Below, piece by piece: positions 45,343 through 53,868 of a DNA stretch of 64,000 nt. Source of the stretch: Treponema putidum (lineage in GTDB: Bacteria; Spirochaetota; Spirochaetia; Treponematales; Treponemataceae). The translations under genes were made by a program, and so were the position numbers. Under the pieces are notes generated by a model that was not told the DNA's origin, searched no databases, and saw nothing but the letters and a program-made list of their open reading frames with translations. Position 1 is the first letter of the stretch. Each line of letters begins with the position of its first letter. Location of the stretch: NCBI RefSeq assembly GCF_000755145.1, contig NZ_CP009228.1, positions 2,527,694 to 2,591,693 on the forward strand, read 5' to 3'.

Positions 45343-45783
45343 TCTTTTGAAAATATACACGCTGTCTGCTGCGTCGCTACGTAAAATGAGCTCGACGTAT
45401 ACCCGATACGCCTCCCCGCCACGGATGGCGGTGGTTATAACTTCGAGAGTTTTGCGTAAGTAAAACTCTGAGATAAAAAAGGTACAAGGACGTACCTTTT
45501 TTATCGGCCTATTTTCAAAAGTCCTGTCAGTGGGGATTTCAGATAGTGATAGCTTTTTGCGTAAGCAGCTTTGAGCGGCGGACTGCTCAATTTTGTTTTT
45601 CCAATTTCTCTCCGCCACGGACGGCGGTGATTTTAAGCGTATAAGTTTTGCGTATGCAAAACTTATTATCAAAAACTGTACAAGGAGGTACGGTTTTTGA
45701 TGGAGCACCGCGCTTTTCGCTTCAATCGCTGTCCGAGAAGTGAGATAGCTGGGGTGTAAATAAATGCAAAGTTTTGGTTTCAT
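45343..45783 (-). repeat. Palindromic element, copy A (full length)
   Basis: A 441-bp hairpin-rich element with the reverse-strand ATG at 45783. The conserved start reads MKPKLCIYLHPSYLTSRTAIE; the conserved end is PTDRTFENR, then AYRVYVE and IFKR. The frame is open through the whole element and stops just beyond it. Stems include ATAAAAAAGGTAC/GTACCTTTTTTAT, GAGTTTTGC/GTAAAACTC (imperfect) and ATAAGTTTTGC/GCAAAACTTAT. TTTTGAAAATA at its lower end mirrors TATTTTCAAAA about 160 bases inside. It is not attached to an Rhs core here. The 110 bases up to the next gene are AT-rich with no feature seen. Confidence 0.75.
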
Positions 45784-45896
45784 GATTTTTCTTTAACAGT
45801 CTTATCAATTAGTTTTTAATTTTACCTCCAAGTTTTCTACCTTTTACCTGTTATATTTTTCTATTACTATATCATATTTCAATAATATTATATAAT

Positions 45897-46319
45897 TTAT
45901 TTTACAGAGCCATTTATCCAAACAAAGACATACTGTGGAAACTCTTTATAAAACTTCTCTAATCTATCATTTGAAATTGTATCCCAATTTATAAAAATTT
46001 CATTGAGATAGTTTTTTGTTTCGTTTTCAAAATTTTCTAGTAAGTCTTTATCAGAAGAATACCATCCTCTTACTATTTCTTTATGATGCAAATATTTATA
46101 TACATTAGAAATACTCCAGAAATTATTTTCAACCTTTATATCAATTTCCAAATAACCTCTTTCAATTATCACTTGAATATCCGGAAAACCTAGTTTTATA
46201 AAATAATATTTTGAATACAAACTTCCCTCTTCATTATTCTTTTCAAACAACTCATATTGGAAATATGTTTTTAGAAAACAAATCAATTGTTCATAGTTTA
46301 GATTTTTTCCTGCAAACAT
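45897..46319 (-). CDS. Orphan immunity-like protein
   Basis: A 140-residue acidic protein (MFAGKNLNYEQLICFLKTY to VFVWINGSVK) with no signal peptide; the family was not recognised. The start was moved to the ATG at 46319, which overlaps the stop of the toxin-like remnant upstream (TAATG). Such overlap and size fit a cytoplasmic immunity protein for the decayed toxin end next to it. The longer in-frame start at 46340 would lie within the toxin frame. Confidence 0.6.
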   Translation of the reverse strand: MFAGKNLNYEQLICFLKTYFQYELFEKNNEEGSLYSKYYFIKLGFPDIQVIIERGYLEIDIKVENNFWSISNVYKYLHHKEIVRGWYSSDKDLLENFENETKNYLNEIFINWDTISNDRLEKFYKEFPQYVFVWINGSVK

Positions 46320-46710
46320 TATTTTATACCCTCCCAGCATTCAACTTCTTTAACTACTGTTTTTACAAATTCATATCCGTTCTCTGCTAATTTTTGAACT
46401 TCCATTGCATAAGCTGAATTTGCAGTAGCTTTTGTAGGGTCAGAATTTAATAAAATTCTTGCACCTGATTCTATTTACTCCATCAAGCCTTTTTTCATTA
46501 ATAATTTTTCCAAGATTAGAATTTCCAATTTTTATTTTTTCTAATACATTAAACATTTTTGATGGAATCTGGAAATAACTACCTCCTATTTTTTCAGCCA
46601 TTTTTGTACATCCACCACAAGTCCCTTCTGAATATCGCCGCATGAGCCGCATATTGTGTATAGTCATATCCAAAATCTAAATTGATAGCAAGTATCACAT
46701 CATCTTTAAA
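46319..46710 (-). pseudogene. Decayed Rhs-type toxin end, cut by an IS relic
   Basis: Reverse-strand fragments in different frames read LAINLDFGYDYTQYAAHAAIF, then TCGGCTKMAEKIGGSYFQIPSK, then ARILLNSDPTKATANSAYAMEVQKLAENG and a stop at 46319-46321. At least two frameshifts (near 46610 and 46480) break it. It lies where a toxin would precede the immunity gene, and upstream it runs directly into the IS end at 46711, so its Rhs core is lost. The family is not recognised. Confidence 0.55.
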
Positions 46711-47447
46711 TTGCACCTCTAAAAACCTGTTTTTTAGTAGCCATAGCCATTTTAGTAGTTTTTTTATAAATTGTCTAGTGTAAAAATTGGATTTTTCTCT
46801 TAGCTTTCTTACTTTTCATTTTTATGCCAACTATTCCCTCTTATTTTATTTCTTTAAATAACAATATCGGCATAAATTATATGTTAGGTTCATCATTATT
46901 ATCGAGAATGTTGCACGAGCTAGTCCTATCGTTCTTACATAGATACCTTTCATTGAGTTTGTTATAAACCCAAATACATGTTCGACTCTCGCCCATATTT
47001 TTGATTTTTTTCTGTTACTGATTTTTTGTTTTTTACTAAGAGCTCTGCCTCTTGCTCCTCTTTCACAAATTTGTCCTGCTATTCCTTTCATTTTTAAAAT
47101 CCTCTCTATTTCTTCTCCTATATAAGCACTATCTGCGTATAATCTTTCATCTTCTTTTTCAACTAAATTTTTTAACTCTTTACTATCATGAACATTGGCT
47201 GCCGTTACACTTGCTTTTAATATAAGTTTACTTTTTTTATCTATTTTTACTCAGATCTTTATAACCGTAATATGAGCGTTTATGCTTTTTTGCCCACCTA
47301 GCAATCATAGTCTTTTTGTGATAATTTTGTCTTATTTTGTTCCTCTTGCTACTCTTAGACGATCTTCTTCATCAAATAATCCTTTTTGTTTCATACCTCA
47401 GTTTATCATCTTTTTAATACTTTTTAAAGGGAGTTTTTAGAGGTACC
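46711..47447 (-). mobile_element. IS5-family insertion sequence relic with internal deletion
   Basis: The ends are GCACCTCTAAAAAC (46713-46726) and its inverse GTTTTTAGAGGTAC (47432-47445), matching 13 of 14 positions. The interior holds a broken transposase whose N- and C-terminal parts are both present but whose middle is missing, giving an element of about 735 bp. It inserted into, or next to, the decayed toxin end. No clear target duplication could be assigned. Confidence 0.75.
46846..47394 (-). pseudogene. Degenerate IS5-family transposase
   Basis: On the reverse strand an ATG at 47394 opens MKQKGLFDEEDRLRVARGTK and stops. In later frames MIARWAKKHKRSYYGYKD, then KKSKLILKASVTAANVHDSKE and ERLYADSAYIGEEIERILKMKG follow, ending with WARVEHVFGFITNSMKG and MMNLTYNLCRYCYLKK. 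These are the start, the DDE-core region and the end of an IS5-type transposase. The stretch between RVARG and ARW is deleted and at least one frameshift lies near 47250. Not functional. Confidence 0.8.
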
Positions 47448-47475
47448 CTTCAGTTTTTTGAGGTTTTCATTAGAT

Positions 47476-48336
47476 TTATTTGGCTTTTTTTAGCTTAATA
47501 AGCATAAATGCAGCAAAAACAATCATGCCGACAGCAAGAACTTGGATGTATGTCATGCTTTCTTTTAAAAATAAAAGGCCGATCGTGAGGCTTGTAACCG
47601 GCTCTAAGGTGCTCAAAATTGAAGTGTATTTTGCCCCGATTTTGATAACGGCTCTTTGATATAAAAAAGTCGCTCCTATGGTTAAAATACAGGAATAGAA
47701 AATAAGAAGCCCAAACTGAGGAAGACTAAAATTAAATGAAATTTTTTCCGGCAAAAAAAGAGAAAAAATAAGAATCATAAAACTGCCGAATAAGTTTACA
47801 TAAAACAATACTTTCACAAGATTAATCTTTTTAGCCTTCTCCAAACTAAATGAATAAAAGCTGTAAGTAAAAGCAGAAATACCAGCATAGATAATACCTC
47901 TTGTACTTGAAACATCTTTAAAATCGCCGAGAAAAAATAAGCCTAATACCGCACAACTTATACATATAATTTCAGATATTAAAGGCCTTTGTTTTAAAAT
48001 AAAGGCAGAAAAAATAAAAATTATTACGGGATATAAAAAATGTATGGAGGTTGCAGCTCCCGAATTTATATATTTGTATGAGGCGAATAAGGTTATACTT
48101 GTAAGAGCAAAAAATATAGAAGAATATAAAAGAACAAAAAAATCTTCTTTATTTAATTTCATATCAATTTTTGAAAATTTTGAATAAATAAAGATAAAAA
48201 TCAAGGATAAAGACATCCTGTAAAAAGCGGAGCCTATAGGATTTAAACCTAAATCGAATAAAATCTTTGTAAAAAGCGGCATGAGCCCAAAGATAAAGGC
48301 TGAAGCCGCAGCATCTATAAAACCTGATATTTTAAT
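47476..48336 (-). CDS. EamA-family (DMT) transporter, apparent ATT start
   Basis: A ten-helix drug/metabolite transporter with two EamA repeats (AFYRMSLSLIFIFIYSKF, and later LSTLEPVTSLTIGLLFLKESM). The first ATG (48282) falls in the middle of the first expected membrane helix. In-frame sequence continues upstream as KISGFIDAAASAFIFGL to an ATT at 48336, placed eight bases after AGGAGG; no ATG, GTG or TTG lies between. So ATT is the probable start, giving 286 residues. The substrate is unknown. The gene is flanked by the IS relic and palindromic copy B. Confidence 0.8.
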   Translation of the reverse strand: MKISGFIDAAASAFIFGLMPLFTKILFDLGLNPIGSAFYRMSLSLIFIFIYSKFSKIDMKLNKEDFFVLLYSSIFFALTSITLFASYKYINSGAATSIHFLYPVIIFIFSAFILKQRPLISEIICISCAVLGLFFLGDFKDVSSTRGIIYAGISAFTYSFYSFSLEKAKKINLVKVLFYVNLFGSFMILIFSLFLPEKISFNFSLPQFGLLIFYSCILTIGATFLYQRAVIKIGAKYTSILSTLEPVTSLTIGLLFLKESMTYIQVLAVGMIVFAAFMLIKLKKAK

Positions 48337-48355
48337 TTTGGATACCTCCTGCTTC

Positions 48356-48707
48356 TTTTAAAAATAGAGCCGCCTGCTGAGGCGTTTCAAAAAAATTAAA
48401 CCTCAACGTACATAAAGTACGCCTGCGGTTAATTTTTTCTCTCTCTCCGTCACGGATGGCGGTGATTATAGCTTTGAGCTGCGGACTGCCAATACTTGCT
48501 TATCATTATAATATAAAAGTAAACAACTATCAACTCCGCCATGGATGGCGGCGGTTCAAGCTTGCAAGTTTTGCTTATTCAAAACTTGCTATCAACATCC
48601 GCACTTCCCTGTACGGATGTTGATGACACCGTAAAAAGGATCTCCGCTTCAATCGCTGTCCGAGTGAGATAGTTGGGTTGTGAATAAATGCAAAGTTCTG
48701 GTTTCAT
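48356..48707 (-). repeat. Palindromic element, copy B (degenerate)
   Basis: Reverse-strand ATG at 48707 with MKPELCIYSQPNYLTRTAIE; one codon is missing relative to copy A, yet the frame is kept. The frame then stops in a hairpin near 48580. It holds two CCGCCATGGATGGCGG-type units (48459 and 48535), a GCAAGTTTTGC/CAAAACTTGC stem, and an ATCAACATCCG/CGGATGTTGAT stem. The lower end (near 48360) is a decayed version of the AAAATATGCGGGC boundary. It precedes the EamA gene. Bases 48708-48855 hold no gene seen. Confidence 0.65.
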
Positions 48708-48855
48708 GCTGTTTTATTATCTCCGAGCTTTCTATTTTTATGTATATACGCAGTTTATTAATTTGATACTTGCAGAATTATTATAAAAAATTCTAAAAAT
48801 CTCTATATGCATTCCTACTTAAATTTCTCTAATAAAAACAAAATAACGGTAAATA

Positions 48856-49188
48856 TTATAACACTAATAAATAAGAAGATACAGAATCCAATAAATCTTT
48901 TAATACCCAATTTTTTCCGTTTAAATGTTTTTGTTTTAAACTATTTAAAACTTCATCCTGCGTTATTTTTTCATAAAAATTATTTAAAGCTTCATGTGTT
49001 GCAGGACTAGATATACCGTATACACAATCTTCAATTATTTTTATCTCTTCTACCATATTTTTTGAATATAAATACTCCAGCATTTCAGCATACGAACGTT
49101 TCCAAAATCTATATGTCGGAACTGCATATATGATTGCAGAAACTAAGAAATAAATAAACATAATTACAGTCAAAATATTAGAAATCAT
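48856..49188 (-). CDS. Small membrane protein, candidate immunity protein
   Basis: 110 residues: one N-terminal membrane helix (NILTVIMFIYFLVSAIIYAV) followed by a mostly helical soluble part. It begins 29 bases after the stop of the decayed Rhs end and is read in the same direction, which is the position of an immunity gene. The family was not recognised. The role is inferred from position only. Confidence 0.55.
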   Translation of the reverse strand: MISNILTVIMFIYFLVSAIIYAVPTYRFWKRSYAEMLEYLYSKNMVEEIKIIEDCVYGISSPATHEALNNFYEKITQDEVLNSLKQKHLNGKNWVLKDLLDSVSSYLLVL

Positions 49189-49217
49189 TTCATTTTTACT
49201 CCTGTTAAAATTTAAAT

Positions 49218-49809
49218 TTATCTATAGTTTCTGAACTGATTAGCGAGCATACCTTTATCAAGAGGAATACTATATTCGCCACCTATAGAAAACGGTTGTA
49301 TTTTGGCATTACCACCAGAACCTCCAACTGATAAAGCAGTACCGCTAATATCAGTAATCTCCTTAGACATAGGCGTAATAGTTATGGATAAGTTCCATGT
49401 TCACATACCCGATAAATGACCCCATGCCTTCTTTTGAATAAAACCCAAAATCAACCCCTTTATCTTTATCATAAGAAAAACAGATTCCGACTTCAGCAGT
49501 AGCAGCAGTTCCACCTGCAAGAGTTCCGCCTGTACCTAATTGAAATGTGAATTTCCCATCCGGATCCACATACTTAACAGGATTATATAGCTCGAAGCTG
49601 CGCTGCGAATACCCCGCATAGTGATACACATGCAGATTGACGGTATTAAACACGCCTCCCATGCCCGGCAAATTCTCATTATGTTTCTTAGCATCATCAT
49701 CTATCAGTGCCGTTATTAGGGGAGGAAAGACACTTTTGTCAGATAAAAGTGTCTTTACCTCGAAACGTTGTTGGTTGTTACCCTTCCCCATAACCCTTCC
49801 TATCTTCAA
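49218..49809 (-). pseudogene. Truncated Rhs end with frameshifted C-terminal domain
   Basis: The frame from 49809 begins in palindromic sequence and enters the Rhs core at DDDAKKHNENLPGMGGVFN. It continues to YNPVKYVDPDGK (the usual core/toxin border), then a Gly-rich domain (GTGGTLAGGTAATAEVGICFSYDKDKG). After NMELI one extra C (near 49386) shifts the frame; corrected it reads ITPMSKEITDISGTALSVGG and ends QFRNYR at 49218. In the core a segment YSQRSFELY replaces the single Asn of AGNNPVKY. Only about 45 core residues remain, so this is a donor-type fragment or debris. Confidence 0.7.
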
Positions 49810-49978
49810 AACTACTGCTTAAGGGCTCTGCCCTTAAGAATCCCGAAGGTTCCTTATAACTTTTATTATTGCACAAAAGATAAAAATAAGCAAGTATCGG
49901 CACCACTCATTCTGCTTCAATCGTTGTCCGAGAAGTGAGATAGTTAGGTTGTGAATAAATACAAGGTTTTAGTTTCAT
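49715..49978 (-). repeat. Palindromic element, copy C (partial)
   Basis: Reverse-strand ATG at 49978 with MKLKPCIYSQPNYLTSRTTIE, then a stop. Stems: AAAGACACTTTT/AAAAGTGTCTTT (from about 49727) and CTTAAGGGC/GCCCTTAAG (49820-49840). Its upper flank, TTAACTCAATAATTTTGTAAAATATTATCAAAA, resembles the flank of copy G. The element joins directly to the Rhs core at ALIDDDAKK. Confidence 0.6.
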
Positions 49979-50096
49979 AGTTTATGTTAACTCAATAATT
50001 TTGTAAAATATTATCAAAACACAAAGGAATCTATTCAGTGATAAACATTTAAGCTGACTGTATGATATATTTCACTAATTGGTTACAAAAATAATC

Positions 50097-50705
50097 TTAC
50101 TCTTTCTTATATAAATCTTTGAAAGGCAAAGTCCAATTTTCCCCATAATAATGGGTATATGAAATTTCAAAATCAATATTTTCCAAAGTTGATCCTGACA
50201 ATTTTTCGATTTGAATAATTGCTTCACATTTTAAAATAATCGTACTGATAGGAATAGGATAAAGCCCCGCTTTTTGTCCATTTAGTTTTAAACACATTAA
50301 AATTCTATCAACATAATTAAGAAATTCATCTTCAAAGACAAAATATATATAAGTTCCGTCTATAGTATATTCAAATTTTGGTTTATACAAAGAATCTTGA
50401 AGCTGTCCGTTTTCTATTTTTATAATATGAAAAATATTACTTTCATCTTCATACAGTAAACAATCAGAGGATTCTGCAATACAGTGTATAAATGATGGAA
50501 TTAATGAATTTCCTTTTATCCTTTTAAATCCATTTATAATTTCTTTTGGTGCTATATGCTCCTTAAAATCAAAATAAGTGTCCTCAGATAATAATTTTAC
50601 ATATACCGCATTTTCATGGACTTCACATCTGCTCATAATAAACAAGATAAGTATGATGAGCATTATAATTAAAAGGAATAATTCTTTTTTTATATTTTTA
50701 TACAT
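50097..50705 (-). CDS. Membrane-anchored protein, candidate orphan immunity
   Basis: 202 residues. An N-terminal hydrophobic segment (FLLIIMLIILILFIM) is followed by a soluble domain with Cys-rich patches (IHCIAESSDCLLYEDESNIFHIIKIENGQ) and a basic end. It could be a membrane anchor or a signal peptide with Cys near MSRCEV. No family was recognised. It is three bases downstream of the next small gene, so the two are co-transcribed. Confidence 0.55.
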   Translation of the reverse strand: MYKNIKKELFLLIIMLIILILFIMSRCEVHENAVYVKLLSEDTYFDFKEHIAPKEIINGFKRIKGNSLIPSFIHCIAESSDCLLYEDESNIFHIIKIENGQLQDSLYKPKFEYTIDGTYIYFVFEDEFLNYVDRILMCLKLNGQKAGLYPIPISTIILKCEAIIQIEKLSGSTLENIDFEISYTHYYGENWTLPFKDLYKKE

Positions 50706-50708
50706 ATA

Positions 50709-51041
50709 TTATCTCTCATACTCCTCAATTATTTGACTGAGTAAATCCAACGTATCCTTATCTATACCGGAAGTTGTCGGAACTTGCCCCTCTGCTTTTG
50801 AAGATAAATGATTAAATAATCCATCTGTAAAATTAGCTTCAACAGGATTTAGAAAAAAAACCAACCCAAAACTTATAGCAGCAAAAACTAATTTGTTTGT
50901 ATCTTCTCCTTTATATTCTTTAATCCATCCAACAACTTTTACTGTTATATCGGTTATGTCAATTACTTTTTTACCGGACAATCCGGATACGACAAAAAGA
51001 AATAAAAATGCTATCATAATTATTTTCCTACTGTAATTCAT
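50709..51041 (-). CDS. Small membrane protein of the orphan cluster
   Basis: About 110 residues from MNYSRKIIMIAFLFLFVV; an earlier in-frame ATG at 51059 lies at the edge of repeat sequence. It has an N-terminal hydrophobic helix (possible signal peptide), a second hydrophobic stretch KLVFAAISFGLVFFLNPVEA, and a polar tail LDLLSQIIEEYER. Not recognised. Its position between repeat fragments suggests a leftover toxin or immunity piece. Confidence 0.5.
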   Translation of the reverse strand: MNYSRKIIMIAFLFLFVVSGLSGKKVIDITDITVKVVGWIKEYKGEDTNKLVFAAISFGLVFFLNPVEANFTDGLFNHLSSKAEGQVPTTSGIDKDTLDLLSQIIEEYER

Positions 51042-51061
51042 CAAAACTAGTTCTTTCATAG

Positions 51062-51145
51062 CACCTTGCCCTTAAGAATTCCGAAGCTTTCTTATAGTTT
51101 TTATTATTGCATAAAATATAAAAAAAACAAGTGTCGGGCACCATA
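51062..51145 (-). repeat. Palindromic element fragment
   Basis: GCCCTTAAGAATTCCGAAG ... CTTATAG..TTTTATTATTGCA ... ACAAGTGTCGGGCACC is closely similar to an internal part of copy C (about 49828-49910). The conserved ATG end is missing. It shows that pieces of the element are scattered between orphan genes. Confidence 0.6.
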
Positions 51146-51177
51146 GCCAAACTGTTTATTCTAACAACACACACAAA

Positions 51178-51507
51178 TCAAGTTTCATCAAATATATGAT
51201 CGTATTTTTTATACCAAAAATAAGGCAATACATGGCACCCCATTACATATAAAAATAATAACCCCGTTAAAACCCATAATACTAATAAAATACTAACTAC
51301 CATGTTAGTATAGTACCACCGTAAAACTGATACCTGAACATCTTCCATATTCTCTTTAGTAGTTAAATAATAATTACCATTTATAATATCTGCTGTATCA
51401 AAAATTAATTTTTCACTGGCATAGTACTCATCTGTTCTAGCAAGAATTACAAATACTATAGTCAATATTACAATGCATATTCCAATTTTTTTCATAATTT
51501 TACTCAT
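51178..51507 (-). CDS. Two-helix membrane protein, candidate immunity
   Basis: 109 residues with one membrane helix near the N-terminus (IGICIVILTIVFVILA) and one near the C-terminus (VSILLVLWVLTGLLFLYVM), joined by a soluble loop of about 45 residues. The topology resembles inner-membrane immunity proteins, but no family was recognised. It abuts the next gene upstream with no gap, so they are co-translated. Confidence 0.5.
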   Translation of the reverse strand: MSKIMKKIGICIVILTIVFVILARTDEYYASEKLIFDTADIINGNYYLTTKENMEDVQVSVLRWYYTNMVVSILLVLWVLTGLLFLYVMGCHVLPYFWYKKYDHIFDET

Positions 51508-52095
51508 TCAAAACCTCATAAAATCATTCTTATTTATTAATTCATATACTTTTTCCATAGACAAGTTATAATAAGCAATTACAATATCTCCATTATCAAG
51601 AAACTTAGTTTCTTTCAAATCAAAAAGTAAATATTTAATTGCAGTGTTATCATAATTACGATTTATATAAAATATCTTTTTTCCTTTGAATATATCCAAC
51701 ACATAAACATCCTCTTCTCCTACAAGTGTATAGCTTCCGGTAATATCTACTGCCATCACAAAATTAACCTGATTAGATATTATTCCGTCATTCACTGACA
51801 CAAAAATAGAATAAACGCCCGGATTACCTGTATGAATTTTAATTTCGAAAATTTTATTCTTAAACCATCTAATAGCATCTTTTCTCAGTTTATAACGTAA
51901 TTCAAGTGAAAAAATCATAAGCTCATTTTGAGTTTTCTTATTCCATATAAATCCTTTAGTTACACCGCCATGCTCGGTAAATTTAAAATATGAGCTTCCA
52001 TCATCAGAATAATATTTTCTATCAGGAAGAAGTTCTTGAGATGATAGTTTTATCAAAAAAAGAAAGATCAATATAATAACAAAATATTTTTTCAT
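51508..52095 (-). CDS. Exported hypothetical protein
   Basis: 195 residues from MKKYFVIILIFLFLIKLSSQ (signal peptide with likely cleavage after SSQ). The mature part is beta-rich (YYSDDGSSYFKFTEHGGV, VYVLDIFKGKKIFYINRNYDN). ATG at 52095 was chosen over 52101 because it opens the signal peptide. A truncated palindromic start lies 54 bases upstream. A periplasmic immunity role is possible; nothing in the sequence proves it. Confidence 0.55.
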   Translation of the reverse strand: MKKYFVIILIFLFLIKLSSQELLPDRKYYSDDGSSYFKFTEHGGVTKGFIWNKKTQNELMIFSLELRYKLRKDAIRWFKNKIFEIKIHTGNPGVYSIFVSVNDGIISNQVNFVMAVDITGSYTLVGEEDVYVLDIFKGKKIFYINRNYDNTAIKYLLFDLKETKFLDNGDIVIAYYNLSMEKVYELINKNDFMRF

Positions 52096-52148
52096 AGTCA
52101 AACCCTTAATAATCTATTTATTTAGACAAAATTAACAAAATTATATAA

Positions 52149-52178
52149 TAACGAAATAAATACAAAGTTTTACTTTCA
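52149..52178 (-). repeat. Minimal palindromic element start
   Basis: ATGAAAGTAAAACTTTGTAT at the upper end (52178 downward) matches the conserved beginning of copies A and C. It breaks off after about 30 bases and stops soon after. It marks a former module junction. Confidence 0.45.
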
Positions 52179-52205
52179 TAATTTACTATTTTAATAACCT
52201 AATTA

Positions 52206-52616
52206 TTAATATTTCTTTTGAAATTTATACATTTCTGAACTCAACACCCATGTTACATTTTTTACAACAGGTATATTTGTTTCGATGAAAAGCTCTTTTA
52301 GATCTTTATATGGTCCATAACTTTTCCTTTCCTTAGAATCAACTAAATAATAATCTTTTTCTACAGTCTTTCCCTCCTTATAATCAGCTATATCATCAGG
52401 GAAAATATGACGCGCAATAATATATCTGTCATCATGCCATACAGCTGTAACATAAGACGGAACACCTATCAATTTATCGTCTAAATATGTTTTCAAGGTT
52501 AAACCATCTTCTGTAAAGCCTATATGTATATCATCGCCATTAATATGCCACACCTCATACCCATTAACCAATACAACTGTAATTGTACAATCTTTTTTGT
52601 CTATTTTAACAAACAT
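52206..52616 (-). CDS. Hypothetical protein, candidate immunity
   Basis: 136 residues without signal peptide. It is beta-rich at the N-terminus (CTITVVLVNGYEVWHINGDDIHIGF) and ends EMYKFQKKY. It may be a cytoplasmic immunity protein, as it is read in series with the other small genes. The family was not recognised. Confidence 0.5.
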   Translation of the reverse strand: MFVKIDKKDCTITVVLVNGYEVWHINGDDIHIGFTEDGLTLKTYLDDKLIGVPSYVTAVWHDDRYIIARHIFPDDIADYKEGKTVEKDYYLVDSKERKSYGPYKDLKELFIETNIPVVKNVTWVLSSEMYKFQKKY

Positions 52617-52674
52617 CGTAATTCTATAATAATCTTAAAGCCTCCTCAGAAATAAAATATAAGTTAATCAACTG

Positions 52675-53748
52675 TCATTCATAATACTCAATATCGCGGA
52701 AAATAGTAAATGAACAATTCCCATCGTGATTATAATAAATATCAGCTTCAAGCCAATTTCCAAAACTATCGTACTTTTTATAAATGGTTTTTAGTACATA
52801 CTTTCTATCATCATATTTACTTTCAATTAATTCACCATTTTTATATTTTGCATCAAAAAATTTTTTATTTACTTTATTATTTGAAGTTTGCACAGCCTCA
52901 AGTATTTGTCCATCCTCATTATACAAAAACTTCCATACACCATTCTCATCTTTTATTTCTTCAAGCCGATTATTTATTAAAAGAACTTTCTGATTATTAT
53001 AAAAAAAATAATCTTCAGTTTTTCCTTCTTTTATTGTAGAAATTAAATCTTTTTTTCCGTCAGAGTGAACATAATAAGATTTACATTCTAATACATCGTT
53101 TGTTTTATTTATGGGAGTATACTCCTTTGAACCTTCCTGCGTTATAATGCAGTTTTCAGCCTTTTGATCATACTCAGCGCTGTAAGGAATTAAATCAATT
53201 TCAGGAATATACCTGCTATATGAAGCAGTACATCTATGATATGAGTCATACTCATATAGAGTTTCCATTTGCCCGCCTTCACCGTAAAGGATAGGTTCTA
53301 TACTTGATACAAGGCATCCGTTTTCATTATACTTGCAGCCTGCAACAAGCAGCTTTTTTCCTGCATTATCTTTTGTATAAGACTGACCGCCCATCTCTCC
53401 TCCTTCAGCATAACTTTGAAGCAATTTATCCATTCCGTATTCGGTATATGCTTTCCATATAATCAAGGTTTTTATACTTTACCCCATGTTTAGTATAACT
53501 GTATGATGAAGGGAGAAAATTACTGTTACGCCCCTTAGGTATAAAAGAATTCCAATCAAGCAAAAAGCTTCTTTCATAAAATTTGTCTTTATCAAAACCG
53601 GCAGTCTGTTTTGAAATTTCTTTTTCAGTATTAGTTGTAATTACTTCAGTTTTTTTAGAAACTTTACCTGAAAGTTTTTCTTCATCGCTTTTTTTGCATG
53701 AAAAAAGCAAAGCAAAAACCATTAATAAAATATAATAGGTTTTTTCAT
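52675..53748 (-). pseudogene. Lipoprotein gene broken by two frameshifts
   Basis: An ATG at 53748 (after GGAGG) is followed by six A. With seven A it would read MKKTYYILLMVFALLFSC, a lipoprotein signal. The frame then runs KKSDEEKLSGKVSKK to GVKYKNL and shifts again near 53455 into IIWKAYTEYGMDKLLQSYAEGG. It ends at 52675 with KYDSFGNWLEADIYYNHDGN. The YDSFGNW phrase and repeated short strands resemble YD-type/WG-type repeat lipoproteins. Both breaks together indicate decay, though the A6 site could be variable. Confidence 0.65.
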
Positions 53749-53794
53749 AATCAATCCTCCAAACCAATTAGGTATTCATTCCATTCGGCTTGCT

Positions 53795-53868
53795 GCACCA
53801 ATACCACTTTCAATCGCTGTCCGAGTGAGGAGATAGTTGGGCTGTACACTACAATAACTAGTTTTCAT
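53795..53868 (-). repeat. Palindromic element, copy D (start only)
   Basis: Reverse-strand ATG at 53868 with MKTSYCSVQPNYLLTRTAIE, nearly identical to copy E, then divergence after about 65 bases. The ATG lies inside the last codons of the TPR lipoprotein gene (GAAAATGAAAACTAG), the same overlap as at copies E and F. Confidence 0.65.

Noticed and set aside
45328-45783. A separate 151-residue gene on the reverse strand
   Set aside because: It is the open frame of palindromic copy A and ends inside the end of the barrel gene. Described as a repeat with a conserved frame, not as an independent gene.
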